A stretch of DNA of 64,000 bases from Paraflavitalea soli (GTDB lineage: Bacteria; Bacteroidota; Bacteroidia; Chitinophagales; Chitinophagaceae), in assembly GCF_003555545.1 (NCBI RefSeq), contig NZ_CP032157.1, positions 6,576,546 to 6,640,545 of the forward strand, in the 5' to 3' direction. A program made the translations under genes and the position numbers. Below are positions 44,680 to 54,168 of the stretch, piece by piece. Position 1 is the first letter of the stretch. Each line of letters opens with the position of its first letter. Below the pieces are notes generated by a model. It worked only from the letters and a program-made list of their open reading frames with translations. It ran no database searches and was not told where the DNA came from.

Positions 44680-45420
44680 ATGTTCTCTATCTTTAAAAGA
44701 AAAAAAGCTGTTAGTGTTGACCTGAGTGATCTGGGTACAGATATGCATTCGCATCTGTTGCCGGGAATAGATGACGGTAGCCCGGATGATGCGACTTCTC
44801 TTACGTTGATAAAAGGACTGCAAAATTTGGGCTACCGGCAGTTTATTACCACGCCCCATATTATGTGGGATGTGCATAAGAACAACGCCACGAGTATTAC
44901 GAATGCCCATGGGCAACTACAACGGTCATTGCAACAGGAGGGATTGACCGTACCGGTAAGGGCTGCTGCAGAGTACTACCTGGATGATCATTTCGACGAA
45001 TTACTGAGGAAGGGTATTCCCTTGCTCACCATAAAAGATAACTGGGTGCTGGTAGAGTTTTCCTTCATTGCCGCACCTAGGAATGTAAAAGAGACTTTAT
45101 TTGAACTTCAGATAAAAGGCTACAAACCTATTCTTGCTCACCCCGAGCGATACAATTACCTGGTTTCCCAAAAGAGCTGGTATGATGATTTGAAAGAAGC
45201 AGGTTGCTATTTTCAATTAAACCTGTTGTCTCTCACTGGCTATTATGGTAAAATACCCAATGAGCTGGCTCATTATTTCATCAAAAAGAAGTACATAGAC
45301 CTCTTGGGAACCGATCTGCACCATGAACGCCACCTGGACGCATTGCGTTCCTCTACCTCCCTGATGGATGGCGTAAAATCTCTCCTTGATTCCGGTAATA
45401 TATTAAATGCCTCATTGTAA
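44680..45420 (+). CDS. PHP-type tyrosine-protein phosphatase (CpsB/CapC/YwqE family)
   Basis: The 246-residue protein has the PHP metal-binding segments DMHSHLLPGIDDGSPD, TTPHI, LAHPERY and GTDLHHERH. This family dephosphorylates BY-kinases such as Wzc. It is the last gene of the locus, and the kinase is at 11022-13424, so together they can provide the phosphorylation cycle that controls polymer export. It ends 7 bases from the convergent hemL gene. Confidence 0.9.
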   Translation: MFSIFKRKKAVSVDLSDLGTDMHSHLLPGIDDGSPDDATSLTLIKGLQNLGYRQFITTPHIMWDVHKNNATSITNAHGQLQRSLQQEGLTVPVRAAAEYYLDDHFDELLRKGIPLLTIKDNWVLVEFSFIAAPRNVKETLFELQIKGYKPILAHPERYNYLVSQKSWYDDLKEAGCYFQLNLLSLTGYYGKIPNELAHYFIKKKYIDLLGTDLHHERHLDALRSSTSLMDGVKSLLDSGNILNASL

Positions 45421-45427
45421 AAGGCAC

Positions 45428-46717
45428 TTATAGAACTTCTTCCAGGCTTTCTTTTGTTGCTTGTAAAGTAACATCGAGGTCTTCCTGCGTCAATGCATTG
45501 TTCAGGAACCAGCTTTCAAAGGCCGAAGGTGGCAGGTAAACGCCTCTCTTGAGCATAGCGTGGAAGAACTTGTTGAACAATTGATTGTTGGCAGCAGCGG
45601 CCGTCGCAAAATCTGTTACGGGGCGATCGCTAAAGTGAATGCTGATCATTGATCCCAGCTGATTGATGACGTAAGGAATGCCGGTAGCTGCTAATATAGT
45701 ATCAAGGCCATCTTTGAGATAAATGGTCTTTTCTTCAATTTCCTGTAACAGTTGGGGTTGCTCATTCAAGACTGTTAATAAGGTGTAACCGGCGATCATA
45801 GCGATGGGGTTGCCACTTAAGGTGCCGGCCTGATACACATTACCCAAAGGAGAAACCACTTCCATGATATGTTTCTTTCCTCCAAATGCGCCCACAGGCA
45901 TGCCTGCACCAATCACCTTTCCATAAGTTACCAGGTCTGCATCAATACCCAATCTTTCCTGTGCGCCACCTTTGGCAAGGCGAAAGCCCGTCATAACTTC
46001 ATCAAAAATGAAAAGGATACCTTCTGCATCGCATATCTTCCTAAGGCCCGCGAGGTAGCCTGATTCGGGTAAAATACAACCCATATTGCCTGCTACGGGT
46101 TCAATGATGATGGCGGCTATCTGCTGCTTGTTTTCATTGACCAGTTTTTCCACTGCCGCCAGGTCATTGTAGGCACAGGTGAGTGTATCTGCTGCTACAC
46201 CAGCGGTAACACCCGGAACGGTCTGAATATTGAAAGTAGCTACTCCACTGCCAGCCTTCACGAGGAAGGAATCGGCATGGCCATGATAACAGCCTTCAAA
46301 CTTGATGATCTTATTTCTTCCGGTATAGCCACGGGCTACGCGGATGGCGCTCATACAGGCTTCTGTACCGCTGCTCACCATGCGAATCAGGTCTACATTG
46401 GGCACCATGCTCTTGATCAGCTCGGCCATGCGGATCTCCAGTTCGGTAGGAGCGCCATAAGAAGTAGAGTAAACAGCCTGCTCCTGGATGGCTTTTATCA
46501 CGGGCTCATAGGCGTGGCCCAGGATCATGGGGCCCCATGATGCGATATAATCAATATACCGGTTGCCGTCTGCATCATACAGGTAGGCGCCCTTTGCTTT
46601 GGATATAAATAAAGGTGTTCCTCCTACGCTTTTAAAAGCCCGCACCGGTGAGTTTACGCCGCCGGGAATAGATTGCTGGGCACGTTGGAACAGTGATTCG
46701 CTCTTTTGAATTGTCAT
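45428..46717 (-). CDS. hemL: Glutamate-1-semialdehyde 2,1-aminomutase
   Basis: This enzyme makes 5-aminolevulinate from glutamate-1-semialdehyde in the C5 pathway. The 429-residue PLP enzyme has [20 protein letters not shown] at the start, [26 protein letters not shown], and the PLP lysine in [20 protein letters not shown]. It is the last gene of the minus-strand haem run. Confidence 0.96.
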   Translation of the reverse strand: MTIQKSESLFQRAQQSIPGGVNSPVRAFKSVGGTPLFISKAKGAYLYDADGNRYIDYIASWGPMILGHAYEPVIKAIQEQAVYSTSYGAPTELEIRMAELIKSMVPNVDLIRMVSSGTEACMSAIRVARGYTGRNKIIKFEGCYHGHADSFLVKAGSGVATFNIQTVPGVTAGVAADTLTCAYNDLAAVEKLVNENKQQIAAIIIEPVAGNMGCILPESGYLAGLRKICDAEGILFIFDEVMTGFRLAKGGAQERLGIDADLVTYGKVIGAGMPVGAFGGKKHIMEVVSPLGNVYQAGTLSGNPIAMIAGYTLLTVLNEQPQLLQEIEEKTIYLKDGLDTILAATGIPYVINQLGSMISIHFSDRPVTDFATAAAANNQLFNKFFHAMLKRGVYLPPSAFESWFLNNALTQEDLDVTLQATKESLEEVL

Positions 46718-46774
46718 ATGCGTGAAATATGTCTTATAGTTTTGGTATTATCAATATACAAGGGCCTTAACTTC

Positions 46775-47749
46775 TCACGAGATCAATCTCACTGCGTCCT
46801 TGGCGAAATAGGTAGCAATCAGGTCGGCACCGGCGCGCTTAATAGATGTCAATGTCTCCAGGATGGCTTTTTCCTCGTTGAGCCAGCCCATTTTGGCGGC
46901 TGCTTTGATCATGGCATATTCTCCACTGATATTATAAGCACTCACGGGGATATCGACACTGTTCTTCACTTCCCGGATAATATCGAGGTAGGCCAGTGCA
47001 GGTTTTACCATCACAATGTCGGCGCCTTCCTGTACATCCATCAGGGTTTCTTTAATAGCTTCTGTGCGGTTGGCATAATCCATCTGGTAGGTCTTTTTAT
47101 CGCCAAAGCCAGGTGCTGAGTCCAGCGCATCGCGGAAAGGACCATAAAAGCAGGAGGCATATTTGGCGCTGTAACTCATGATACCGGTTTTGGTAAACCC
47201 GTTTTCCTCCAGGGCGCTGCGGATAGCGCTGATGCGGCCGTCCATCATATCACTGGGTGCTACAAAGTCGGCCCCGGCCTGTGCATGGCTCGCACTCATA
47301 TTGGCCAATACTTCCACGGTAGCATCATTGACGATCTCGGTTCCTTCTACGATGCCGTCATGCCCATAGGAAGAAAAAGGATCAAGGGCCACATCGGTCA
47401 TCACCAACATCTCCGGACAGGCATCTTTAATGGCCCGGATGCTTCTTTGCATCAGGCCCTGTGGGTTTAATGCCTCTGTTCCTCTATTATCCTTCAGCTC
47501 GTCTTTGCACTTAATGAAAAGCAATACGCTTTTCAAACCCATGCTCCACAGTTCTTTTACTTCTTTTACTGTATTATCCAGGCTCTGCCGGTAGTAACCG
47601 GGCATAGAGGGTATCTCCAGTTTTATGTTGGTACCTTCATCAATAAACAATGGTACAATAAAATCATTAGGGGTCAGTATGGTTTCAGCTACCAATGAGC
47701 GGATGGCTGGCGACTGACGTAATATCCTGTTTCTTCTTTGCAAATACAT
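46775..47749 (-). CDS. hemB: Delta-aminolevulinic acid dehydratase (porphobilinogen synthase)
   Basis: This enzyme condenses two 5-aminolevulinates to porphobilinogen. The 324-residue TIM barrel has the catalytic lysine segments IMSYSAKYASCFYGPFRDA and IVMKPALAYLDII. The metal loop reads DVALDPFSSYGHDG, so the three zinc cysteines of the zinc-type enzymes are replaced by Asp/Ser-type residues. This indicates a Mg-type, zinc-independent enzyme. Confidence 0.96.
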   Translation of the reverse strand: MYLQRRNRILRQSPAIRSLVAETILTPNDFIVPLFIDEGTNIKLEIPSMPGYYRQSLDNTVKEVKELWSMGLKSVLLFIKCKDELKDNRGTEALNPQGLMQRSIRAIKDACPEMLVMTDVALDPFSSYGHDGIVEGTEIVNDATVEVLANMSASHAQAGADFVAPSDMMDGRISAIRSALEENGFTKTGIMSYSAKYASCFYGPFRDALDSAPGFGDKKTYQMDYANRTEAIKETLMDVQEGADIVMVKPALAYLDIIREVKNSVDIPVSAYNISGEYAMIKAAAKMGWLNEEKAILETLTSIKRAGADLIATYFAKDAVRLIS

Positions 47750-47791
47750 ACATTATGTTTTAGGCGCCGGGACCTTTCCCCGGGCTTGCCA

Positions 47792-48730
47792 TTATTCAAT
47801 CCAGTTAACGGGCTGCAGGCATACCTGTTGCAGCCTTTCTTCTTCAGAACCAACTTCGGGCTGGTAGTTATAGTCAAACCTGACGGTGGGGGGCAGGCTC
47901 ATCAGGATGCTTTCAATGCGTCCATTGGTCTTGAGCCCAAAGATAGTACCCCTGTCATGTACCAGGTTAAACTCTGTATATCTTCCACGGCGTATTTCCT
48001 GCCAGTATTTATTTTCGGGGGTAAAGGTCATGTCCTTGCGCTTTTCCACGATGGGAATATAAGCGGGGAGGAAGGCATCGCCACAGGCTTTGCCAAAGTT
48101 CATCCAGTAATCAACGTTATGCGCTGCCTCCGGGCGCTGGTAATCATAGAAAATGCCGCCAATGCCCCTGCGCTCATTGTTGCGATGCCTGTTCACAAAA
48201 TACTCATCGCATTCCTTTTTGAACTTTGGATACAGGGATGTATCAAAGCGGTCGCACACTTTCTTATAGGTACCGTGAAAATGAATGGCATCCTCATCAA
48301 ATAAATAATAGGGAGTGAGGTCGGTACCACCACCAAACCAGCGGTCAATCACTTCGTTGTTGGCGTTGTACAATTCAAACATGCGGTAGTTGCAATGTAC
48401 TGTGGGAACGAACGGATTTGCAGGATGCAGTACCAGGGATAGGCCACAGGCAAACCAGTTGTCTCCGTCAATTTTCAATTGGGTACGCATGAGGTCGGTC
48501 ACAGGGCCAAACACGATGGATGTATTGACCCCTCCTTTCTCGAATACTTTACCTCCTGCTATCACCCTCGTTTTACCACCGCCACCTTCTGGTCGTTCCC
48601 ATTTATCTTCTTTAAAGGTAGCTTGCCCGTCAACTTGTTCAAGACCCTTGCAGATGCGGTTTTGCAGATCGTGGATGTAGTTGATCCAATTTTCCTTAAT
48701 GCCTGGGGCTGCTATCGATTCAGTGCTCAT
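47792..48730 (-). CDS. hemF: Oxygen-dependent coproporphyrinogen III oxidase
   Basis: The 312-residue protein matches HemF: WERPEGGGGKTRVIAGGKVFEKGGVN (spanning about 45-70), WFGGGTDLTPYYLF, GIGGIFYDYQRPE, and NLVHDRGTIFGLKTNGR. It decarboxylates two propionates using O2, so this step runs aerobically. The start overlaps the upstream hydrolase gene by four bases. Confidence 0.96.
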   Translation of the reverse strand: MSTESIAAPGIKENWINYIHDLQNRICKGLEQVDGQATFKEDKWERPEGGGGKTRVIAGGKVFEKGGVNTSIVFGPVTDLMRTQLKIDGDNWFACGLSLVLHPANPFVPTVHCNYRMFELYNANNEVIDRWFGGGTDLTPYYLFDEDAIHFHGTYKKVCDRFDTSLYPKFKKECDEYFVNRHRNNERRGIGGIFYDYQRPEAAHNVDYWMNFGKACGDAFLPAYIPIVEKRKDMTFTPENKYWQEIRRGRYTEFNLVHDRGTIFGLKTNGRIESILMSLPPTVRFDYNYQPEVGSEEERLQQVCLQPVNWIE

Positions 48731-49737
48731 GATTGAAGAAATTTTAGGAGGGGGGCTATAAACCGGTCGAAGGCTTCAATATGTGGCAGGTGTCCTACAT
48801 TTTCGAGCTCTACCAGTTTGGAACCTTTTATTTTATCGCGGGTCTGTTTTCCAAGGTTAGGGTAATTCCCCAATGTTTTTCTCGCTTCTTCCGACGTCTG
48901 TGCTTTGCCCAGGGCGGTCCGGTCACGCTGTCCTATGATCAATAAGGTGGGTACCTTGATGTGTTCGAATTCATAACATACGGGTTGGGTAAAGATCATA
49001 TCGTAGGTAAGCGCCGAATTCCAGGCAATACGATTGTATTCGGGGCTCAATGTCCAACCTGCCAACAGGTTTACCCATTCGTCGTAGGCCGGATTCCAGT
49101 GACCACCATAATAATTCTCCAGCTGGTATTTCTTAATGCTGTTGTAGTCCTGTTTCAATTCAGACTGATACCAGGCCTCTATGGGCTGGTAAGGTACTTT
49201 TAATTTCCAATCTTCCAACCCGATCGGGTTTTCCAGTATGAATTTCTCTACCATGTCCGGGTACATCAGGGTAAAGCGTGTGGCTACCATGCCTCCCATT
49301 GAATGGCCCAGTACGGCCACTTTGGTGATCTGTAAGGTATCCAGCAGGGCTTTGGTATTCCTGGCCAGTAACTGGAAGCTGTATTGGATAGCGGTAGGTT
49401 TGGAAGACTTTCCAAAGCCAACCTGATCGGGCATGATGACGCGAAAGCCTTTATCGGCCAGGGCATGGGCAGTTTGCCGCCAGTAAGCGCCATTGAAATT
49501 CTTGCCATGCAGCAATAAAACTGTTTTGCCGTTGGCATTGGCCGGCCTCAGATCCATGAAAGCCATCTTCAGTGGCTGCGTCTGGATAGTGAGGTTGATG
49601 TACTGTACGGGAAAAGGGTACTCATAGTTTTCCAGGCAAAGACCCAATGCCTGGGGCTGCTGTTGAGCCGGGGAAACAATAAATGACAAACACAGGATCA
49701 CAAAACCAGCAAGACGTTTCATCAATTGTGTTTTCAT
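48727..49737 (-). CDS. Secreted alpha/beta hydrolase inside the haem operon
   Basis: The 336-residue protein starts with a signal peptide (about 1-24, ending SPAQQQ). LLLHGKNFNGAYW carries the oxyanion-hole His-Gly, GHSMGG the nucleophile Ser, and ENVGHLPHIEAFDRF the catalytic His. It resembles haloperoxidase/epoxide-hydrolase-like enzymes, but the substrate is unknown. It lies between hemE and hemF and overlaps hemF by four bases. A haem-related role is possible but not shown by the sequence. Confidence 0.85.
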   Translation of the reverse strand: MKTQLMKRLAGFVILCLSFIVSPAQQQPQALGLCLENYEYPFPVQYINLTIQTQPLKMAFMDLRPANANGKTVLLLHGKNFNGAYWRQTAHALADKGFRVIMPDQVGFGKSSKPTAIQYSFQLLARNTKALLDTLQITKVAVLGHSMGGMVATRFTLMYPDMVEKFILENPIGLEDWKLKVPYQPIEAWYQSELKQDYNSIKKYQLENYYGGHWNPAYDEWVNLLAGWTLSPEYNRIAWNSALTYDMIFTQPVCYEFEHIKVPTLLIIGQRDRTALGKAQTSEEARKTLGNYPNLGKQTRDKIKGSKLVELENVGHLPHIEAFDRFIAPLLKFLQS

Positions 49738-49754
49738 AAAGGAATGTTTTTAAT

Positions 49755-50831
49755 TCAGGCTTTGTGGCGGTAGTTCTTCACCGTATTCACAAAAGCCCGT
49801 GCATGATCTACAGGCACATTGGGTAAAATACCATGCCCCAGGTTGGCGATATGGCCATGTCCGCCGAAAGCTGCCAGCATTTGTGTTACTTCCTGCTCAA
49901 TAACGGGGATGGGAGCCAATAGTTTGGCGGGATCAAAATTGCCCTGCAGTACTACTTTGGGGCCTGCCATTTGCCGGGCCAGGGCAGGTGTAATGCACCA
50001 GTCGATACCCAGGCCATGAGCGCCGGTAGCTGCCATGCCTTCGAGTGAATGCCAGGCGCCTTTGGCAAATACAATGGTAAGCACCTCGTCTTTGAGGGCT
50101 GCCACGATCTGGCGGATGTAGCGGAGGGAGATATTCTCAAAATCGGCCGGGCTCAGCAATCCACCCCAGCTATCAAATATTTGTACTATGTCAGCACCGG
50201 CTTTTACCTGCTCTTTTAAATAAGCAATAGTCGTGTCGGTGATCATTTGTAAAAGACGGTGGGCGGCTTCAGGTTGGGTATAACAGAATGCTTTGGCATC
50301 GTCGAAGGTTTTAGAGCCTTTGCCTTGTACCATATAGCACAATAAGGTCCAGGGTGCGCCTGCAAAACCAATGAGGGGCACACGACCATTCAATTCTTTT
50401 TTGGTGAGGCGCAGGGCGTCGAATACATAACCGAGTGATTCCTGCACATCGGGTATATGAATCCTGTTGAGGTCGCTGGCTTGCCTGATGGGTTCTGGTA
50501 AGAAGGGTCCTTTGCCTTCCAGTAATTGTACTTCCAGGCCCATGGCTTTGGGGATGACCAGTATGTCGGAGAAAATGATGGCGGCATCTACGCCTACCTG
50601 GTCAATAGGCTGGAGGGTGATGGCTGTAGCCAGTTCGGGTGTTTCGCAGCGTTCAAAGAAAGAATACTTCTCCCGCAGTTTGATATAGTCGGGCAAATAA
50701 CGTCCTGCCTGACGCATCATCCATACAGGGGTACGTTCGGTTTGTTCTCCGCGCAAGGTGCGTAAGATGAGGTCGTTTTGCAGCGTTGTACTGCTGGTGG
50801 GGGTGGCTGTGTGCTGAGTGGATGATGTCAT
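49755..50831 (-). CDS. hemE: Uroporphyrinogen decarboxylase
   Basis: This enzyme removes four carboxyl groups from uroporphyrinogen III. The 358-residue protein has [52 protein letters not shown] and [11 protein letters not shown], all classical HemE segments. The first 15 residues are Ser/Thr-rich and poorly conserved, so the start may be slightly downstream. Confidence 0.96.
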   Translation of the reverse strand: MTSSTQHTATPTSSTTLQNDLILRTLRGEQTERTPVWMMRQAGRYLPDYIKLREKYSFFERCETPELATAITLQPIDQVGVDAAIIFSDILVIPKAMGLEVQLLEGKGPFLPEPIRQASDLNRIHIPDVQESLGYVFDALRLTKKELNGRVPLIGFAGAPWTLLCYMVQGKGSKTFDDAKAFCYTQPEAAHRLLQMITDTTIAYLKEQVKAGADIVQIFDSWGGLLSPADFENISLRYIRQIVAALKDEVLTIVFAKGAWHSLEGMAATGAHGLGIDWCITPALARQMAGPKVVLQGNFDPAKLLAPIPVIEQEVTQMLAAFGGHGHIANLGHGILPNVPVDHARAFVNTVKNYRHKA

Positions 50832-50856
50832 TTTTATTGGTTCTTGCTATTATAAA

Positions 50857-51576
50857 TCAATGTTGGAGGTAAGACCATACGCTGTCCAGCATACTCTGCT
50901 GGGTGGGCGCTTCGCTGGTGATCACCTGGTTGTTGGTATCGTGGCCAATGGCTTCGGCTGTGGTGGCGCCGATGGCAAAGCAGGGTGTATTTTGCTGTAA
51001 GGTATTGACTGAAAAAAAGCTCTTCACGGCACTGGGACTGAAGAAAAGGATGGCGTCGAAGGAGTCATTTATTTTGACTGGTGTAGCGAAGGTCTCGTAC
51101 ACAACTATTTCTACCACTTCAATGTCAGCATCTTTCAGCAGATTGGGCAATGTATCCAGGCGTTGGTTGCCACAGAAGAAAACCACCTGTTTAAATTGTC
51201 CGTTGGCAATGATGGCTGCAGCCAGTTCGGTAGCATTGGGTGCTGTAGCGATAACCTGCTCTTCAGAGAGTGCTTCGATAACCCGGTCTTTGGTGGCTCC
51301 GTTCAGACAGAACACCTGCCATTGGTCGGGTACGAAATAGGCATCACCGCCACGCAGGTATTTCTCTACAGCTGTTACGGCATGCTGACTGGTAAATACG
51401 ATGGCTGTATCGCCACGGGTGCCCATCCATGGCCATATTTCCTGGTATTTACTTTGGGAAAAGATGGGATGGATAGTAATAAATTCCTGTTCCAATACCT
51501 CCATACCTTTTTGTTCCGTTTGCGCTTTGAGCGCCGGATCAATTTTTTTGGTGCTAAGTATGGTATGTTGAGCCAT
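50857..51576 (-). CDS. hemD: Uroporphyrinogen-III synthase
   Basis: I place the start at ATG 51576 (MAQHTILSTKK). The frame is open to 51684, but that would overlap hemC by about 100 bases. The 239-residue protein has the two-domain, poorly conserved HemD pattern, with AIVFTSQHAVTAVEKYL in the first domain and DAILFFSPSAVKSFFSVN near the end, followed by CFAIGATTAEAI. It cyclises hydroxymethylbilane. It lies four bases after hemC. Confidence 0.88.
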   Translation of the reverse strand: MAQHTILSTKKIDPALKAQTEQKGMEVLEQEFITIHPIFSQSKYQEIWPWMGTRGDTAIVFTSQHAVTAVEKYLRGGDAYFVPDQWQVFCLNGATKDRVIEALSEEQVIATAPNATELAAAIIANGQFKQVVFFCGNQRLDTLPNLLKDADIEVVEIVVYETFATPVKINDSFDAILFFSPSAVKSFFSVNTLQQNTPCFAIGATTAEAIGHDTNNQVITSEAPTQQSMLDSVWSYLQH

Positions 51577-51580
51577 ATTA

Positions 51581-52585
51581 TTAATGGGTTGCCCCTGTTT
51601 TTTGAATATTGTCGGCAATTGGCTGGCCGCCATTGGCGAGTAACTCTTTGGCGAACAGGTTTCCTGCACCGGTAGCAGCATCACGGGTTATTGTTTTTTC
51701 AATAACTGCTTTTTGCACGCCATCTATGGAAAGGATATTGCCCTGGAAACGGATCTGTCCGTTCTTTACTTCGGCCAGTGCACTGATGGGAGTGGAACAG
51801 CCGCCTAACAAGGTGCGCAGGAAATCACGTTCTATCTGTGTGCAGAGGGCTGTATCCCCGTCGTTGAAAGCCTGGCAAATAGCAGCGATCTCCTTGTCTT
51901 CTTCGCGGCATACCACCATGATAGCGCCTTGTGCGGGGGCTGGTAACATCCAATCGAGTTCAATGGATTGTTCGGGCCGGAGGTTAATTCTTTCCAGGCC
52001 TGCGGCGGCAAAAATGGCTCCCTGCCAATTGCTGTTGGCTACTTTGGCCAGGCGGGTATTTACATTCCCGCGCAGGTTTTCTATGGTATGTTGAGGATAA
52101 CGGTTGAGCCATTGTGTTTTGCGGCGGATGCTGGAGGTGGCTATCGTGAATCGTGAGTCGGCAATCGGCAATGGGTTCTTGCCAGTGGTGGTGGTTGATG
52201 GAGTTGGCACCCACTGACTGCTGATGAACCCTAATTCAGTGCTCAGCTGCGACAGGTCGCCTTTGTATACGAGGAGGTCTTTCCAGGAAGCTCTTTTGAG
52301 GGCTGCGGCTGGCACAATGCCCTGTGGCAATTGTGTGGGTACATCTTTCATGGAATGTACGGCAATGTCGATCCGGTTATTGAGCAGGGCGATGTCGAGG
52401 CTGCGGGTAAAGATGCCCTGCACGCCCATTTCATACAAAGGGGTTTTGAGGTCGATATCACCTTCACTTTTAATATAGACCAGTTCGGCTGGAACGTTTT
52501 GACCTGCCAGCAGTTCTTTTACCTGCATAGCCTGCCACACGGCCAGTTGACTTTCCCTGGTACCGATGCGAATCGCTTGTTTCAT
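51581..52585 (-). CDS. hemC: Hydroxymethylbilane synthase with an in-frame insertion
   Basis: This enzyme joins four porphobilinogens. The 334-residue protein has IRIGTRESQLAVWQA, DIAVHSMKDVPTQLP, TSSIRRKTQW and the dipyrromethane Cys in LGGCSTPISA. Between DLSQL and TIATSSIRRK there are about 30 extra residues (about 118-147), rich in Ser, Thr and Pro, that normal HemC lacks. The DNA there (52145-52172) is internally repetitive. The active-site parts are intact, so the enzyme is probably functional. Confidence 0.94.
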   Translation of the reverse strand: MKQAIRIGTRESQLAVWQAMQVKELLAGQNVPAELVYIKSEGDIDLKTPLYEMGVQGIFTRSLDIALLNNRIDIAVHSMKDVPTQLPQGIVPAAALKRASWKDLLVYKGDLSQLSTELGFISSQWVPTPSTTTTGKNPLPIADSRFTIATSSIRRKTQWLNRYPQHTIENLRGNVNTRLAKVANSNWQGAIFAAAGLERINLRPEQSIELDWMLPAPAQGAIMVVCREEDKEIAAICQAFNDGDTALCTQIERDFLRTLLGGCSTPISALAEVKNGQIRFQGNILSIDGVQKAVIEKTITRDAATGAGNLFAKELLANGGQPIADNIQKTGATH

Positions 52586-52594
52586 GCAACAAAA

Positions 52595-53836
52595 TTAGTT
52601 AGAACCCGTGGCAATAAACTCGTTGATGGCTTCAATATAATAGCAGCCGCGTTGGTTTACCCGGCGCATTTTAGAAGCCATGCCATTGATCACGCGCTGA
52701 ATTTTTGCATCAGCGTCGATAGTGAAGGTTGTTGAAACGGGAGAAAGGCCCTGTAAGTAGGGAGGGAATGCCTGAATTTCCTGTAATTTGGTTTTTACGG
52801 CTTTCAATACTGGTACATGCTTGCGCATTTCGAACCAGTCCATGAACTCAACCATGTGCTCGTCGATGATGAGCCTGGCTTTGGGAATTTCCGCTTCACG
52901 CTTCTGTAATGTCTCGTCCTTCAGTTTTGACAGTTCGTCTACATTTACCAAATGTACATTGGGTAAATCCTGAGCAGCTATCTCTACATTGTAGGGGATG
53001 GACAGATCGATGATCAGTTTGTCTGTCTTGCCTTCGAGGTGCGCTTTTAATATGGTTGGGTGAGCCGCGTTGGTGGCCACCAATATAATATCTGAATTGT
53101 CGATGTATTGGGGCAGTTGATTGATGGGAGCATGGAGCAGGCCCAACTCATTGGCCAGCTCTGCAGCTTTATCAGCCGTGCGGTTGATGAGGGTGATATC
53201 GGTTGTTTCCAGGTAATCGACCAGGTTTTTGCAGGTGCTGCGTCCTATTTTGCCAATACCCAGCAGCAATATCTTTTTACCGGCGAGGCTGTTGAATTGC
53301 TGTTTGATGTATTGTACAGCGGCGAAGGAAACAGATACGGTACCATCGCTGATGGCTGTCTGGTTCTTTACTGCTTTGGAGGATTGGAGTACACCATTCA
53401 CCAGCCGGTCGAGGTAGGTGCCTACAAAATCATGGTCACGGGCAAACTTCACAGCTACTTTCAGCTGACCTACAATTTCATAATCGCCCAATATCTGTGA
53501 GTCGAGACCAGCGCCAACAGCAAACAGGTGTTCAATGGCGTCGGGGCCTTTCTTGATGTAAGCTAATTGATTAAAAGTATCCTGGTTGCCTTCGGTCTGT
53601 GTGCAAAGGAGACTGATGAGTTGACCTGCCTGTTCGGCGAAGCCATAAATCTCTGTGCGGTTACAGGTAGAAAGAACAAATAACTCATGCAAACCATAAG
53701 AGGGGGCGAGGGCAAGGAGGGAGGCGTATTGTTCATTGCTGATGGCAAACTGGCCCCGGATCGCTGCATCGGTTTTCTTATAGTTAATCCCTGCTATAAA
53801 AAACTTTGATATGTCTTTACTACTATGTCCGTGCAT
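52595..53836 (-). CDS. hemA: Glutamyl-tRNA reductase
   Basis: This enzyme reduces Glu-tRNA(Glu) to glutamate-1-semialdehyde, the entry of the C5 pathway. The 413-residue protein has VLSTCNRTEIYGF with the catalytic Cys, FAVGAGLDSQILGDYEIVGQ, and ILLLGIGKIGRSTCKNL for NADPH. It is the first gene of the minus-strand haem run and has a good promoter just upstream. Confidence 0.96.
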   Translation of the reverse strand: MHGHSSKDISKFFIAGINYKKTDAAIRGQFAISNEQYASLLALAPSYGLHELFVLSTCNRTEIYGFAEQAGQLISLLCTQTEGNQDTFNQLAYIKKGPDAIEHLFAVGAGLDSQILGDYEIVGQLKVAVKFARDHDFVGTYLDRLVNGVLQSSKAVKNQTAISDGTVSVSFAAVQYIKQQFNSLAGKKILLLGIGKIGRSTCKNLVDYLETTDITLINRTADKAAELANELGLLHAPINQLPQYIDNSDIILVATNAAHPTILKAHLEGKTDKLIIDLSIPYNVEIAAQDLPNVHLVNVDELSKLKDETLQKREAEIPKARLIIDEHMVEFMDWFEMRKHVPVLKAVKTKLQEIQAFPPYLQGLSPVSTTFTIDADAKIQRVINGMASKMRRVNQRGCYYIEAINEFIATGSN

Positions 53837-53864
53837 GAGGTAAGTGGTTCAGAGAGTTGACACC

Positions 53865-53872
53865 GCAAAAAT
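53865..53872 (-). promoter_or_regulatory. -7 element of the hemA promoter
   Basis: Read on the minus strand the sequence is TATTTTTG, an exact TAnnTTTG match, 29 bases before the hemA ATG. A TTG lies upstream at shorter than usual spacing. Confidence 0.55.
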
Positions 53873-54081
53873 ACTTTCGCAAGCGCCAATCACCTAATAT
53901 ATCTGTCATTTCACTGTCATTTTACCCGATGAGTTGTATCACATAAAGAGGTGAGGTAAATCAACCGTTTTCGGGTGTTTATTTGTCTAAATTGGCCATG
54001 GAACCGTGTTTTAACGCCATCCAATACTGTGTGCAAACGTTTCCGGATGTGGGAATCAAGGATTATACGAACACTTGTTTG

Positions 54082-54096
54082 TCACATGGCATGTGA
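54082..54096. promoter_or_regulatory. 15-bp perfect palindrome, candidate operator
   Basis: TCACATG 54082-54088 and CATGTGA 54090-54096 are exact inverted arms around a single G. It lies about 55 bases upstream of the hemH -7 element and about 210 bases from hemA's. Perfect 7-bp arms with dyad symmetry suit a dimeric repressor or activator. The regulator is not known. Confidence 0.45.
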
Positions 54097-54130
54097 TACG
54101 GTTGTTATTGTATATGGTAAAAAATAATTG

Positions 54131-54157
54131 TTGAGGCAGGTTACTGAATTACTTTTG
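54131..54157 (+). promoter_or_regulatory. hemH promoter
   Basis: The -7 element TACTTTTG (54150-54157) matches TAnnTTTG, with TTG at 54131-54133 as a -33 element. Transcription would start about 6-8 bases downstream, almost at the hemH ATG (54169), so the leader is very short. Confidence 0.6.
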
Positions 54158-54168
54158 CAACCTATTAT

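Larger units (their letters stand above)
53837..54168. other. Divergent hemA/hemH regulatory region
   Basis: This 332-base region has no gene. It carries a minus-strand promoter hexamer for hemA (53865-53872), a plus-strand one for hemH (54150-54157) and a perfect 15-bp palindrome (54082-54096) nearer to hemH. Confidence 0.65.

Noticed and set aside
51577-51684. N-terminal extension of hemD
   Set aside because: It would overlap hemC by about 100 bases and does not resemble HemD; ATG 51576 fits better.
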